Shown here piece after piece: positions 50,009-62,000 of a DNA stretch of 64,000 nucleotides. Each line of letters starts with the position of its first letter. The first letter of the stretch is position 1. The stretch covers positions 806,001 to 870,000 of the forward strand of contig CADCXC010000046.1 in NCBI GenBank assembly GCA_902806595.1, read 5' to 3'. A model generated the notes under the pieces. The model saw only the letters and a program-made list of their open reading frames with translations, did no database searches and had not been told where the DNA came from. Position numbers and translations under genes: made by a program. Source of the DNA: Pyrenopolyporus hunteri. Its lineage: Eukaryota; Ascomycota; Sordariomycetes; Xylariales; Hypoxylaceae.

Positions 50009-51005
50009 CTGTACGAGGAAAAAGGGGTATGAAGTATATGAGTCCCAACGTTCCACGTTCAACAGGCTGAGTTGCTGCAGCGGTAAGGCTGATTTAGGCT
50101 CTATGAGTCCTCCCCGTGTTCATCCAAACACAAAATACGTGTTTAGATCGCGAATTGTCGGAAACTTCTCAGCTGCCGAGACCTCTTCAGTTACCGCGCT
50201 TTGTAACTCGCGCATAGTCATACGTCGGACCAACTCTCTAATTGGTGTGATGTGCATTCCTATATATTAAACTGAGTAGATGGTTGGTACTAGGGCTCGC
50301 ATCTTTCGCCTATGAACAAAACATCTGTTAGTCCTCGTGATGACGGCAACAATAGTCTCAAATATCTATGTACGTAACTATAAGCAATGAGTTAACTTCG
50401 GCGTCCGGATGCAAACGCGAAGGCCGAGTTTAATGACAAAGCGCATTTTTAAGTCATTTCTTTTTTTAAAAAAAAACCTAGACGGGTTACATTTTTTTTT
50501 TCAGCTGAAATCCCAGACAAAGCTTATGGGGGAGTGAAAAGGGCGAGTCGCACGAAAATGGTGCATCTCGTGGGAACCAATAAGAAGTAGCATCGGTGCC
50601 GCACATCTAAAAGAATATCGGGTTCATGCTAACCGGATAGAGCTAAGATTGGATCTCATGTATCTCACAAGATTCTGGCTGGGAAGAAAAAAACGTGCCT
50701 TTGTCGGAGATATTGCCGACCCTTGTTCGGATTTAGATACTCTCTATCTTGGAACTGTCACATGGTGATGTGCTTAATTCTATGCACTCTCGGTGTTTGC
50801 CATAGACTCAACGACGCGTAGTGCAGTACAAGATTTTCAAGACATGGGGTTTATATAAAGTAAGGGGTTAGACAGCATTATCGCTTCATTTCAAGTTGCT
50901 ACTCGACTTACTCCGCAATTTGCATATTCTCGCGATGAGAACCCGCGGCTATGAGCATTCGTTGGTATCACCGCATACATGTGTGCACTGAACTGCTTGC
51001 TTAGG

Positions 51006-51015
51006 TACCTAGGTA
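51006..51015. repeat. TACCTAGGTA palindrome
   Basis: Perfect copy within TAGGTACCTAGGTA, about 310 bp beyond the AIM24 stop codon. Confidence 0.8.
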
Positions 51016-51324
51016 AATATTCCTTAATAGACCGCTGCCCGAAACCTGTTCGGGTAGCATGTTGCGACCTAGCTTACAGTGTGTGTAAGATAAGAACGAG
51101 ATTACGCGGTATGGGCTGGATGTCTGAGGGTTATGGGTCAAATGAACCCCAGCGTTGATATAATTAAAGTCACAACTTTGTAAGGATTCGGACATAAGAC
51201 GGTCCCTTGTAGAATATACATACGCCGACGACAGTCGTCTACGCATAATGTTGAGTTGACTATCGTGGCCAGGTGTGTAATACAACCCCGTTGAATCTCC
51301 CTTGATGGTGGTACTACACATCTA

Positions 51325-52580
51325 CTACTTCTCGAAATCTTTGAGATTCTTGGCGTCGGCAAACGAAACTTTGCCGTCTGATCCCACACTCGCGACATTT
51401 ATTTTGACGGCCGCCGCATCTTCCGTCTTGGGTGTAGGATCAGGCTTCGGCTTGGTGGCTAACTCTACGGCGGCGGGAGCCACCCCCATAGGGGCATCAG
51501 CCAACTCGTTGACCTCTGCCCCTGTCAGCACATCACTGATCCGAGAGCCCCTACTCGACATAAGTATCGTCATGGGGCCGCGAAATTGCAAGAATAGCCT
51601 GTCGCCCCATATCGTACGTCTCGCTGTTGTGCGGAGACTGAATAGAAGCCGTGAGAGGAATTTGTAGGTTTCGGTGCTGCGCATCGTCCGTAGAAATTTG
51701 GTGTCACCCAACCACGTCGTAATCGAAGGCACTTGGAATCTAATCCCGGAGCTCTTGAACCTGAAGGGCAAAGGAGGGTGCTTCGTCACCGTATACGCTA
51801 CTACGTTCGCGGGGTGCGCCACAAACTCTTCGCCCTCGGCTAGTGTAAGCTGGTATATGTGCCCCGGCGCAGATAGCGCAGCAAGACCTCGGCCGGCCAA
51901 CTCGGAAGAGCCCCAGTGCGCGACCGGCAGCTGGTGCTGGATTCGCGGGGTTACTATGAGCGAGTGTCCGCTCCATGCGAGAAGTGCCGATCTTTGCGCC
52001 ACCATCCAATCTATCGTTCCATCGAGGTGTAGTACGGTGAAAGTAGTCGTGGGCGACCTGGTAGATATTAATGCCGTGAGTGGCGTCGTCGAGGAGATTC
52101 GTTGGTAGAGGAACGGTACGCCGGTAATGGCTCTGGTGAAAGGCGAAAGCAAGGAGAGCGTTGATTGTGCCTGGCTGAGTTAGGCAAAGGCTTTGCGGGG
52201 TAGTAGGCGTTATGGCATCGTACATTCTGTGCTTTACCTGATACAGCAACTAATGTTCCGCGGCGTGTGTACAGTCTCTGGGAAGCGGCCAGAGACACGG
52301 ATAGGAGGGAGTACGGTGTGCCCAACACCTCGAAACGGGCGTCTGAAACAGCTTATAAGCATTGTTTGCCCGGAAAATGGGGATATGGTCGGGCGAGTAT
52401 ACCAGCAACATCTTTGGAGGCGTTGAGGGATGCGCCGAAAACATCTCCAGGAAGATGAGGCGATTCCGCGGCGGGCGCTGAGCTGATTTGGATAGCTCTA
52501 CATTGGCGACAAATATAGCTCGTCTGATGGGCCAATTGATCGGCGCGGCCCCTTCTAGTAAGAAGGGAGACACCACGCAT
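51325..52580 (-). CDS. AIM24: AIM24 mitochondrial protein
   Basis: A 380-residue protein from exons 52,403-52,580, 52,224-52,342 and 51,325-52,170. The introns are 60 bp (GTATAC to TTTCAG) and 53 bp (GTACGA to AGCCAG, with CCTAACT as branch site). Splicing gives DARFEVLGTPYSLLSVSL and then GKAQNAQSTLSLLSPF, both continuous with AIM24 proteins of other fungi. The N-terminus (MRGVSLLTRRGRADQLAH) is basic and fits a mitochondrial presequence. The AIM24 domain runs from about residue 60 to 325 and includes WMVAQRSALLAWSGHSLIV, GLAALSAPGHIYQLTLAEGE and TARRTIWGDRLFLQFRGP. In yeast, Aim24 is an inner-membrane protein that works with the MICOS complex in cristae architecture. The C-terminal 50 residues are Ala/Lys/Asp-rich and disordered. 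Confidence 0.92.
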
Positions 52581-53229
52581 AGTAGCAGCAGCGCTCAGGA
52601 AGGAAAGGCGGATTGGTTGAACCGCGTTGGCGAAACCTTCAAGACGATCGAATTCAAAATAGTGGCATGGAGATAAATAAAATATATCGGAGCTTTTCAA
52701 ATGTTTCCCGTCACATTTGGTACATTACTACGTACCTCGATTAGGGTACCTGAGTGCCGCCCCGCTGATAGGTACTAAAATACTTGTACGTACCTAGGTA
52801 GGTAGGTACCTATGTATACCACCTATGTAAGCACGAAAGGGGGGTAGGTAGAAAGGAGGTGGATATGTGGCTTGATGCTGTGGCTCATACTTACGGGACA
52901 TATATAATGTCAGGAGGCGGAACATGGTAACATCATAGAACTTTAGTCCCGTTCACATATCTCTACATAGGTTAAGGTCCCCGGTACCTATCGAAAAGGA
53001 AGGGCTTCATCTATCAACACCTTGCACAATCTCTCTCAATTTTATCAACTACCTAATGGAGCCCCCTGTAGAACAGTGGAACAAGTAACCTAATCTATTG
53101 CCCTGGCAAATGCTACCGTCCTCCTAGAAACGCCACGCCTATGCAGTCCAAGCCTCGAAGACAGAAGACAAAGAGAACCGCCTGCCGATATATGCAGCCA
53201 GAAGTGACCAGATCAAAGAAAATGCACCT
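52581..53229. other. Intergenic with dense TACCTAGGTA-type motifs
   Basis: The AIM24 promoter and the kinesin 3' flank. Between 52,725 and 52,815 there are several TACGTACC, GGGTACC and TACCTAGGTAGGTAGGTACC units, the densest cluster in the window. No coding sequence is visible. Confidence 0.55.
52791..52800. repeat. TACCTAGGTA palindrome
   Basis: Perfect copy followed at once by GGTAGGTACCTA, in the AIM24 upstream region. Confidence 0.8.
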
Positions 53230-55508
53230 CTAAAATGCAACTCCAGACGCAGCCAGCAGACCTTCGTATGCGCGATCTACTGTACGGCCACCCACACCAG
53301 GCACCGCCCTAAGTTGTTCCAACGAACCGATGCGGTCGCCACTCTCCTCCGACATCAGTTCAAGGTAGTTCACCAGGTCCTGGGCCTTCTTTGGGCCGAA
53401 ACCCTGTAACCCTACGATCTTGGAGATATTGCGCGAATTTACAATATCTAACAGATTCTGCGATACGGATCCATCCTCTATGCAGGAATCTATCGCAGGA
53501 CCTTTCCCGCCCCTGACCTTCTTGCCCTTTTTACGACTCTTAGTTGTAAAGCTTTCGTCGTCGTCGTCCGCCTCCGCGTCGTTGTAATCGTCTTGACCAT
53601 TCTCAACGGTCCGTCGGATAGGCTTCTTATGTCTCTTTTCGGCTGGGCTTCCGATAACCCCGACTCCCATTTCACCGGGAGTCGCATCTTGGCCCTCACG
53701 CTTCGCTTCGAGCTGAGCCTTCAGCTTCTCGATCTTCCCGAGTAGCCTGGCCTGGCCTGGAAAGTACGGCAGCGCCATCTCATACATCATAAGAGCACTG
53801 GCTTCCTCGCCCCGCTCCTTATGTTGCCGTGCCATGAGCAGGAATCGGTACCCATCGGAGCGTGAATCGTCGCGATGGCCCTCGATGCGCTTTTCGAGAG
53901 CCTCCAGACGTTTTCGAACGTCCTCATCAATCTCAGGCGGGGCCGCGGCGGCCTGCGTCCGAGATGCGAGGATCTCACTAACCTTCTTCTCCACCATTGC
54001 TTCAATCTGGTCGGCGGATATCGACGGTTGTCCTGACTGCGGTGGCTTCACGGCGCGAGGTATTAATGCCGGACGAGGGATTTCCGGACGTGTTATCTTG
54101 TTAGGTCGGCTACCACCATCCGAGTCCGAAGGGCGCTTATGAGGGGATGCTCGCTTCATTGTAGTGTTGGCTACGGGTCGCGACGTAGGTTGTGGCTTTG
54201 ATCGGTCGGTGTAGACGTTGAAAGCTTTTACGGGACGATCCGACGGCTTGTCCGCGGCCTTGCTCGCTGCCGCCGCTCCAGAATGGATGTTATGCGCATT
54301 CGCTAGGGGTCGGAGGGGTTGGCGGGTTATTCCCGAGCTGGGGTTAGAACTGGAGCGCGGGGGCTGCTTAAAGACGACCTCGTTCTCAATCTCACGAACC
54401 TCGATTCGCTTGGCGCGTGAACTGACATTCAAGCTGCTGAGTGTGTCAAGATGATAGCTTCGAATTGGGGCGAGATTCAAGATCATGATGGTGATTCCAT
54501 TGTTCTGACCAAGTGAGAGGATCCGCGTCATCTTAGATTCCCGGAAAGGTATTCGGCGGTCTCCTCTCGAGATAGCATCGATGCACTGACTCAACACGAA
54601 CAAGCTCTTGTTGATGGCGGCGGACTCGATTAACCGCTCCTTGCCGTTCTCTGTGCGTCGGTTGTCCTCGGAACCGGCCAAGTCAATGGCCGAAGCCATG
54701 CTCTCTCGGACCATATCCCCTGTTGTCTGGGTAAGCTTGACACGAAGGATAGCATGGCTTCTGCTACTGTGTGCGTTGAGCTTCGTGGCAGCAGTAATGC
54801 GATTGTTGTTGGCCTCGATATACAGGCGCTCAAAGTCTTTCAGATCTTGGCAGGGCCGCTCAGACAAACCAGCAACGACAGTCTTGCCATTAGCTTCTGC
54901 ACGTAAAGGTAGACCCGACGGCGTCCGTTTCTCAGGAGGCTCGAGCAGGTCGAAAACCTTGTCATTGTAGATTTCGTAGTACGAAAGGGCGACGGTCACA
55001 ACGGTCTCTTCGCCAGAGTCCTTCATAATCTTCTTGGCCCTACGGAAGACACCGCTAAGTAGTCTTGGGATAACGCCACGATCGGCCAGTTTCAGCCCAC
55101 CACGCATTGTATGGGTCTTGCCGGTTCCGGTAACGCCATAGGCGAATATCGTGACATCGAGGCCTTGGAAGAGGGATTTGAGATGGGGAGCAACTACGAG
55201 GACAAACGTCAGCTTATGGGGGGCCCTCCAATATGGAGATAAGTGAGGCTGAATAGGAGGGCGGTGAAGGTGAGTAGCCGAGATAGAATCATCATACCTT
55301 CTGCCGTAAACAACGCTTCCTGCGTGGTTGACTGGCCGTACACGCCGTTGAACGTGAAGGAGAACTCCTCGGATTCATTCTTGGGGTTGGGAATCTTGAC
55401 AACATTGCTGGTCTTGCCATCGTCGTTGCTGGCAGCGTGCACGATCACGTCCTTGTCCAGTTCCTTCTCCAGAAGCGGACGAATCCGCGCGACAACCCTC
55501 ACAGACAT
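53230..55508 (-). CDS. Kinesin-10 (KIF22/Kid-like) chromosome-arm motor
   Basis: A 724-residue motor from exons 55,298-55,508 and 53,230-55,193. The 104-bp intron (GTATGA to TCGTAG) falls at AEV/APH before the nucleotide site. The motor domain occupies about 1-340: MSVRVVARIRP at the start, P-loop GVTGTGKT at 90-97, switch I NAHSSRSH at 210-217 and switch II DLAGSE at 241-246. A basic, Pro/Ser-rich linker follows, then a helical TPR-like stretch (about 519-563), a Lys/Asp-rich segment and, at about 651-716, two helix-hairpin-helix motifs (KIVGLQGFGPKKAQDLVNYL and LRAVPGVGGRTVDRAYEGL). An N-terminal motor with C-terminal HhH DNA-binding motifs is the kinesin-10 arrangement. These proteins bind chromosomes and push arms along spindle microtubules. 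Nuclear and mitotic action is inferred. Confidence 0.92.
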
Positions 55509-56571
55509 GGCTTTCTCTCAAGCCACAGCCCAGCCCAAATTCAAGCAATTAGCTGTCGGGCTGTAGAGGATGAAAGGAGTAAGGAAATGAGCAAAATGAT
55601 GCAATAAAGAAGTTGTGGTGAGATGGTTGTAGGTATGTATGTAGTCTGCTCAATAATGTCGGTGTTATTAAGTTGATTAAAGCTGTCAGGGCTGTCGACC
55701 GCTTTGTTTAGAAGATGGTCCCAGCGCTGGGCAATTGAGCAATGAGAAGTCTTGCCCTGGAAATCTCTGGTGGGTCTGGTGGGGTGCGCCGTTGTAAGGG
55801 AGCAACCGCCCAACGCATGGACGTGCTAGGTAGGTACCCATTCTACCTGCACCTGGTAAAATGAGGGCTGAGATACCTGACCTTACCTCCTTAAACAGCT
55901 GCCACATCACACACCTTACAAGGGTTATTATGTACACATATTTCCCTCCATTTCAAAGCTTCAATGTTCAATCCCTTACCAAGGCTTCCCGCAGATTAAC
56001 CAGACTCGTTGCATTTTTTAAAACTCACTTCATCATGCCTAACATCTCCAATATTTAATTCTAAATAACGATGTAGGCATGAATTGTTATATAGCTAGGT
56101 AGGTACTTACGCGACTTAAGGGTCAGACGGCGGTTGCTGCTCTTCTTGAAAGTACCTCTTACCCCCTATTATTGCCTATCTCCCTCCAATCCTAGCAAGG
56201 TGAAATTCAACAACTAACATCAAGCATACAAGAGGTATTAGATCTATGGCCCAGGCCACTTATATACTCAATACATTCCAACTTCTCTACACGTGTCTGA
56301 TCCCCTCTCGGGGTTCGAGCTACACACTCTGCTACTGTCTGCTAATATAAACCACGTCATGTAAAAACGACTAGTTCTCTGGTGTGTGCATCCATCCGGA
56401 TACTCTTGGGTTAGCGACTCTCGTCCCGGAGGACCCGCTCGGGCAGGACATGCCTTCCGAAGCTTTCACCGGGATAAAATTCCGAGAAGCTCCCCACACC
56501 CTCGGGCAAGTTGCTCGTAGGCTGCCTTGCGGCCGATATTCGTCCGAACCTTGTTATATCGCTCTAGTAGA

Positions 56572-56581
56572 TACCTAGGTA
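56572..56581. repeat. TACCTAGGTA palindrome
   Basis: Perfect copy in the divergent region between the kinesin and the Cys/His protein genes. Confidence 0.8.
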
Positions 56582-56725
56582 TAAGCGGTCTGACGCCAAT
56601 GCTTTACTATAACCAAGCCAGAGTCATATCATTAATCGTCTTAACCACTGTTCAACTCCCCCCCACGGCAGGAGACGACGATCTAATATTAATTATGAAT
56701 ACTAAAATTCGAATAGTAAGATACG

Positions 56726-56747
56726 TATATATATATATATATATATA
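56726..56747. repeat. (TA)11 microsatellite
   Basis: Twenty-two bases of uninterrupted TA. Confidence 0.9.
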
Positions 56748-57260
56748 ATTATCTAATGTAAGATAAGTCTGTCATAACACCGTGAGAAAATCGGCCTTAA
56801 ATGCAGTCACAGCTGTTGTTATTCCAGTGCGAAATGAGGGGAGGAAAAGATAAGGCAGAAAAAGAAAAGAAAAGGGTCAGACAAGGAACAAAAAAAAAAA
56901 AGAGGGAGAAAAAAATAGTGGCAATGTAAAATTACCGTAATAGGTAAGCCCTGAAGCTTTACATAAGCTAACCTCATTGGCCGATTAACATGTCCGCGTA
57001 CCATGTACCTGAGCCGCAAGCAGTTGCGCATTTCGACCTTTCACAACACGACGACAAGGAAAGAAGGAACAACATGATGCAAAAGCAGAATATACTATTG
57101 AAAGGTGCTCTTTATTATGGCGCCAAGAATAATGTGTATTGGAAGGTATAACAGGCCGTGTTCGTTGGGAAAGATCGCGCTGTACCATTAAATTCTACTT
57201 TTGAAAAATTTTCCCTTTTTTTTTTCTTCTCTCCATAGGCCTTTTTTTTTTTCTTCCCTG

Positions 57261-57316
57261 TTTTTTTCTTTTTTTTTTTTTTTCTTTTCTTCCTTTTTTT
57301 TCTTTTTCCTTTCTCC
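57261..57316 (+). repeat. Homopyrimidine tract
   Basis: 56 consecutive C/T bases, mostly T, inside a longer pyrimidine-rich stretch (57,211-57,333), about 500 bp upstream of the plus-strand gene at 57,830. Confidence 0.85.
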
Positions 57317-57829
57317 ATCATCCTTTCTCCCCCAGGCAGCCCAAAGTACCTATATTCTACGCCCTTTTCTCTCATAATCCACTGTCTTTTATTTTATCGG
57401 CTACTTAGAGGTATACACGCCAATCTTGAGATTTAGATTTCGCTCATTTCATGAGATTCTCCCGTCTTTACTTGCCATCTTTGCTAAAGAGGCGGTACAA
57501 GCCTAAGTGAAGCAAAGCGTACCCTCACTGCAGGTACCTATCTCCGTACCTCTACGTGCACACCATTCCGCCGTCCGCCGTCTGCTGTCCGCCTTACCAC
57601 CTACCAAGTGCCTAACCAACTCTTACCTACATTTACCTGCAGTTGATTTGGTGATTTCCTTTAATCGCGGGCCTGGGCTTGCTCGTGCATCTTCCTCCCT
57701 ACACTTAATACGTGGTAGAGGGGTGGAAGATCTAGACTCAAGTCTACATCATACCTCACATACCAACAACCGCCTCCCTTAACATCATATACTCATTATT
57801 ACCCCTCCACTATTTATCACACCGTCGTA

Positions 57830-59027
57830 ATGTCTCGTCAACGTGGCGCTTTCGTTCAGCGGTTTATACCAGATATCGCGCGGCTCTTTGAGGTAAGCTA
57901 TCAGTGTATTTACACGTTTCTCGTTTTTCTTTGTCCCCAGTCTGGGTAATTGGAACCTATCAGTGGCACAACTTCTCGGCGCTGATATCACTAACCCGTC
58001 TATCCTCCCCCCCTAAGCCACAACCCCCCACCCCCTTATACGCTTTACCTTGTAAATAAGGTAGATAGGTAGGGAATCCAATATATTGACATAGAACAAT
58101 AGTCCCCTAACACCGCTGTATCTAATGCCTACGCCGCCAATGGATCCGTCGATCCTCGCTCTCTCAATTATGAGACTAGTGATCTCAATGAGATCACCCG
58201 CCGACAGATGAACGAGGACATCAACGCATACCGCTACGACCTAGGCTTCTGCCTCGAACAGTTACAGTCTAGCCCTGACCTCACACCGCAAGAGGTTAGA
58301 ACGCTACAGATCCGCGTTCTGGACTGCGGTCATAACATCCGTAACTGCCAGCACAGAATTCAGCAGCTGGATGCCCAGGCTAAGAATGCTGCTACCGCTG
58401 CCGCCACTGCTACCCCCGTGACCTCTAACTATGGCTCCCGGCAATATCGCGCGTCCGCGGCTACACCCGCCTCTAACGGCGTGAAGAGGCAGCGCGCGGC
58501 AAGGGCGGCCGACAGTGATGATGACGATGAGAACGGCCAGGCCGATCAAACGATGGACCTGGACGGCTCGGGCACGACTTCGGTGCAGCGCCTCGGCTTC
58601 TGGAAGTGCCGCCTCTGTACATCGTCCAAGTTCCTGGAAGCCGGCTCTAACCGCGTGCCTAGTGCGCCGTGTAAATGGCCCCTCAAGGACGTTTCTAAAA
58701 TGATCAACCACTTCCTGGACATGCACACGGAACACTTGCCTGAAGAACGTTGCGAAGAACTCGGCGCCTGTCTTGGCCATAACCGTAAGTCTTCTTGCGG
58801 ATACATATCCATATTTTTTCCCCTGTTCAGAGAGCCGCTAATGATTAATGATAGGAGGACCATTCGAGTATTGGTTGACTCGTACGCGAGCGCAAGACAT
58901 AGAAGACCATGGTATCATTGACGAATTCATCCGCACTCTTCAGTCTGGCACTCTGCCCGAGCCTCTTCGTGGTCTTAGCAGAGCGGCAAGCGCATTCCCC
59001 AACACCGTTTCCGGACAGAGACGGTGA
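57830..59027 (+). CDS. Fungal protein with a Cx2C/His finger-like motif (three exons)
   Basis: The model gives 305 residues from exons 57,830-57,892, 58,103-58,784 and 58,855-59,027. The introns are 210 bp (GTAAGC to AATAG) and 70 bp (GTAAGT to GATAG); the second junction reads LGHNRGPFEYW. Residues about 64-114 are helical and may form a coiled coil. VKRQRAARA near 148-156 is a possible nuclear localisation signal, followed by an acidic run (SDDDDEN). Residues 189-229 hold Cys190 and Cys193 (FWKCRLC), Cys211, His224 and His229 (NHFLDMH), an atypical zinc-finger arrangement. The C-terminus (FEYWLTRTRAQDIEDHGIID) looks conserved. I do not recognise a named family; a nuclear role is only suggested. 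The first intron is the least certain part. Confidence 0.72.
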
Positions 59028-62000
59028 AGCCATGAGTGACACGTACGTCAAATTACGTTTACAGGATATGTGATGCGGCCCGTGGGAACCAGTGGCTAAG
59101 GCAAGCATGAATCCGAGGCGGATCGTTCGCAACGTTTGGGCATTGGTGGTTGTGCGTCGGTTTACCGGGTGGGAAGTATATCGTGACTTACCATAAAACA
59201 GCATGGAGAGTGACTGGCTCCTTTCATAATGAGATCTACCTACTATGGCGTGGCGTTTGGCGTTGCTACAGATGGGCTTCTCAGGAGGGTAAAATGAATG
59301 TACATTGCTAGGGGATTAGGTACCGTGACTCCTTGAAAGAAGTGAGACTTTGTGATTCTAATACACAAAGTTCTTTTATGCCTCATGCAAAATGAAACTG
59401 TATAGGGGCTCATCCGCCGCTTACGGTGAACAGGCCAAGTAGCTAAGTAAAGATTGCCATAGACAACTTAAGTTGGCCTATGAAAACCTTAACTGCTTTC
59501 GCCTAGGCATGTTCCATGATACACTCACTTCGTTTTCCGAGTCGAGGGTTAAACGCGGGACGGGCTAACAAGCGCGTCGGTGCACAAGCCGATCTAGGTA
59601 CCCAGGTAAACAGACTAGGTGGATAGGTACCTAACAAACATATCTCGTGTTTCCACAACCTAACATCATTATAAACACCGCATGGTGCTCTTACTCTTGC
59701 CTCTACTAGTATATGATTGTATTTTCCTATATTCATATTCCATACCCCACCTATGCGCCTCAAAATAATAAGTAACTAAGTCCCATCTAATCGTTTTTTA
59801 GTGTTGAAATCTCATCGCTTCTCGCTAAGGTTGTCCTGCCTTGTCTATCTGTCTCGATGCAATATCAATAGTGCACCTAGTTTCCCGAATGGCTTCTAGG
59901 CGAAGTTCTCCGTCGATGAACTCGATCCGCCAGAATATCTTTAGGCCTTATATACTGTCCGGTCGTAACACTGTTTCTCCGCTGAATTGAACCATTAATT
60001 GTGACTAAGCACCTAGGTACCTAATCTCCAACGATGTTATGAGGTCTTCAAGCATCCAAAATTCCTTGCGCATTACTCAGATTTGGTATTATAGACAGCA
60101 AGGCAAAATTAAACCTGTGTAAATATTTTAGTTATGATGTTCTATTATATAATTATTGATTCTCCTAGATGGAAAGCTTTGGGCATATTTATTAGGTACA
60201 TACTTCACGCGTGGTGGGGACGCCAGAATACCTACCAAATAAGGAACTATGATGAGAATTCGTCAAATGATACGGAATAATATAATGAATCAATACCCAG
60301 TAATGAACTGGCTGATATCCTAACGTATTTAGCTTCGTTACCTACCCCGACCGGTGAGTACGCCGAAAGCTGTCGACATTTACCTAATATATTATTGACC
60401 TATGTTAATAGTCTCCGGATGTCTTCCTTGAATGGACGAGGCAACGTTTACCTTGGCGAGAATGGGCAAAATTGATGACGCCGTCCTACTACTCCTACTT
60501 ATGAGGTTTCACAGCAGGAGGGGTGCATAAGAATCCGTAGGGAGGGTTTCGACTTGGAAGACGCCGGGGGGCGGGGGGACGTGGTTCTCTACCGTCAGAG
60601 GGCGTAATTCACATACAACAGCATCAGACTAAACATAAATCCACCAACTGCCGCCATTTAGCCTTAACCAAGCGTTCCATGAACACACCCACAAGCTGGT
60701 ATCTAGTAGCGCGCCCATCACCGCGGATAGTGGCTACAGATGATCGCTTATCGGTAGATTAAATTCTACTAGATTGCAGGATGCATGACGGAAGCCGACA
60801 TTGGATGCCCCAGTCCATGTTGATTTGTTATGACTTGCTTCCGCGAAGACTGTTTCCCGTAATAAGTTAACTTGATGATGTGAAATTATTAAAGGAAATC
60901 TTATATAATTGGCCCTTGGCGTAGAAGCACACCAAAATGCTCCTACTAAAGCATCTGCGGCTTCCCCAAAGGTGCTGGAAAGTAGTATCCTAGACAGGTT
61001 GATCACCGACTAGTCGTTTTCGATGGACCACAGTGTGATAAGCAAAGGCTATTATACCATATCGCTCAAAGTTGGGATATCTATTTCAGCTATGGCGATG
61101 GGCTCTTCCCGATGTTGGAGAAAAACCTGAAATTGGGTACGACGCATGGCGAATTAGAAAATGGTAAGCAATTTCAGTGGAGTTTCGCCTACGATAGTGA
61201 GTTTTAATTGAAGTGCTAGGTCTCCTCCACGATGGGAGCGATTGATACAGGGCGGGTGATATTTTACAGCAAAATGTATCGACTGTGAACGGTGTCGTTC
61301 GAACTGGGATGATTGGTGAGTCGGCGCGATCAAATAACGTCTCCTAGATTCTCTACACTAGCACTTAGATAGCCCGACCATATTTTATACCAGTTACTCA
61401 AAGTAGAGTAGTAGAGTGACTCACCCTGTCTAGTAACTCCTTAGTGGTAATATTTTTCTGCTGATGCTTAAACAGACTGCTTACTTCGATAATCCGGCTA
61501 ACTACCTACGTAAAGAGTACTGGAGGGTCGCGCAAGGTACCTAGGCATGGATACGCCAAGTGTAAGTGGTAGCTATTCTGGGCTCCGGCTTGTCGTTTAC
61601 TCCTTTTGGCTCCGATGAAGGACCTTGGTAACGGAGTAGACCCACCAGTGAGTCTTGAGATCGGCGCGACCCGTGAAGAGCGCCGTTGACGCCGAACGGC
61701 CTGGATAGCTTCGCGTGATCGACAGGCACAGCTTTCTAAAGGCAGCTAGACAAGGAAAGGGGGAGCACATTCAACACCAATGAACATCGCTACGCCTACC
61801 GAAACCTATTCTCTAGCCGGCCCATAGAGGCCTGCCTATGATACAATGGCTGGCATTTCTTCTGGGGTAGGGGGTAGGTCGAGGTTGAATCTGAATAATG
61901 CTCTCTACTAGTTTGCATTAAACGTCAGCGAGCCGGAGGCATCCTGAGACTATATTCATACCCATAAGAAATATTTCACATGCTAGTTGTGATTCCGCCG

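Larger units (their letters stand above)
49354..51324. other. Intergenic with one isolated exon-like segment
   Basis: About 2 kb between the MFS promoter and the 3' end of AIM24. It holds the exon-like segment 49,824-50,008, two T/A runs near 50,461-50,502 and a perfect TACCTAGGTA at 51,006. No complete gene is visible. Confidence 0.5.
55509..57829. other. Divergent intergenic region
   Basis: About 2.3 kb between two divergent starts, so it holds both promoters. It contains a perfect TACCTAGGTA (56,572), an uninterrupted (TA)11 (56,726-56,747) and a long poly-pyrimidine region (57,211-57,333). No gene was recognised; a lysine-only frame opposite the pyrimidine run is an artefact of low complexity. 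Confidence 0.6.

Noticed and set aside
57115..57375. Minus-strand frame rich in lysine opposite the poly-pyrimidine tract
   Set aside because: The lysines come only from the A/G run; there is no domain and no conserved start.
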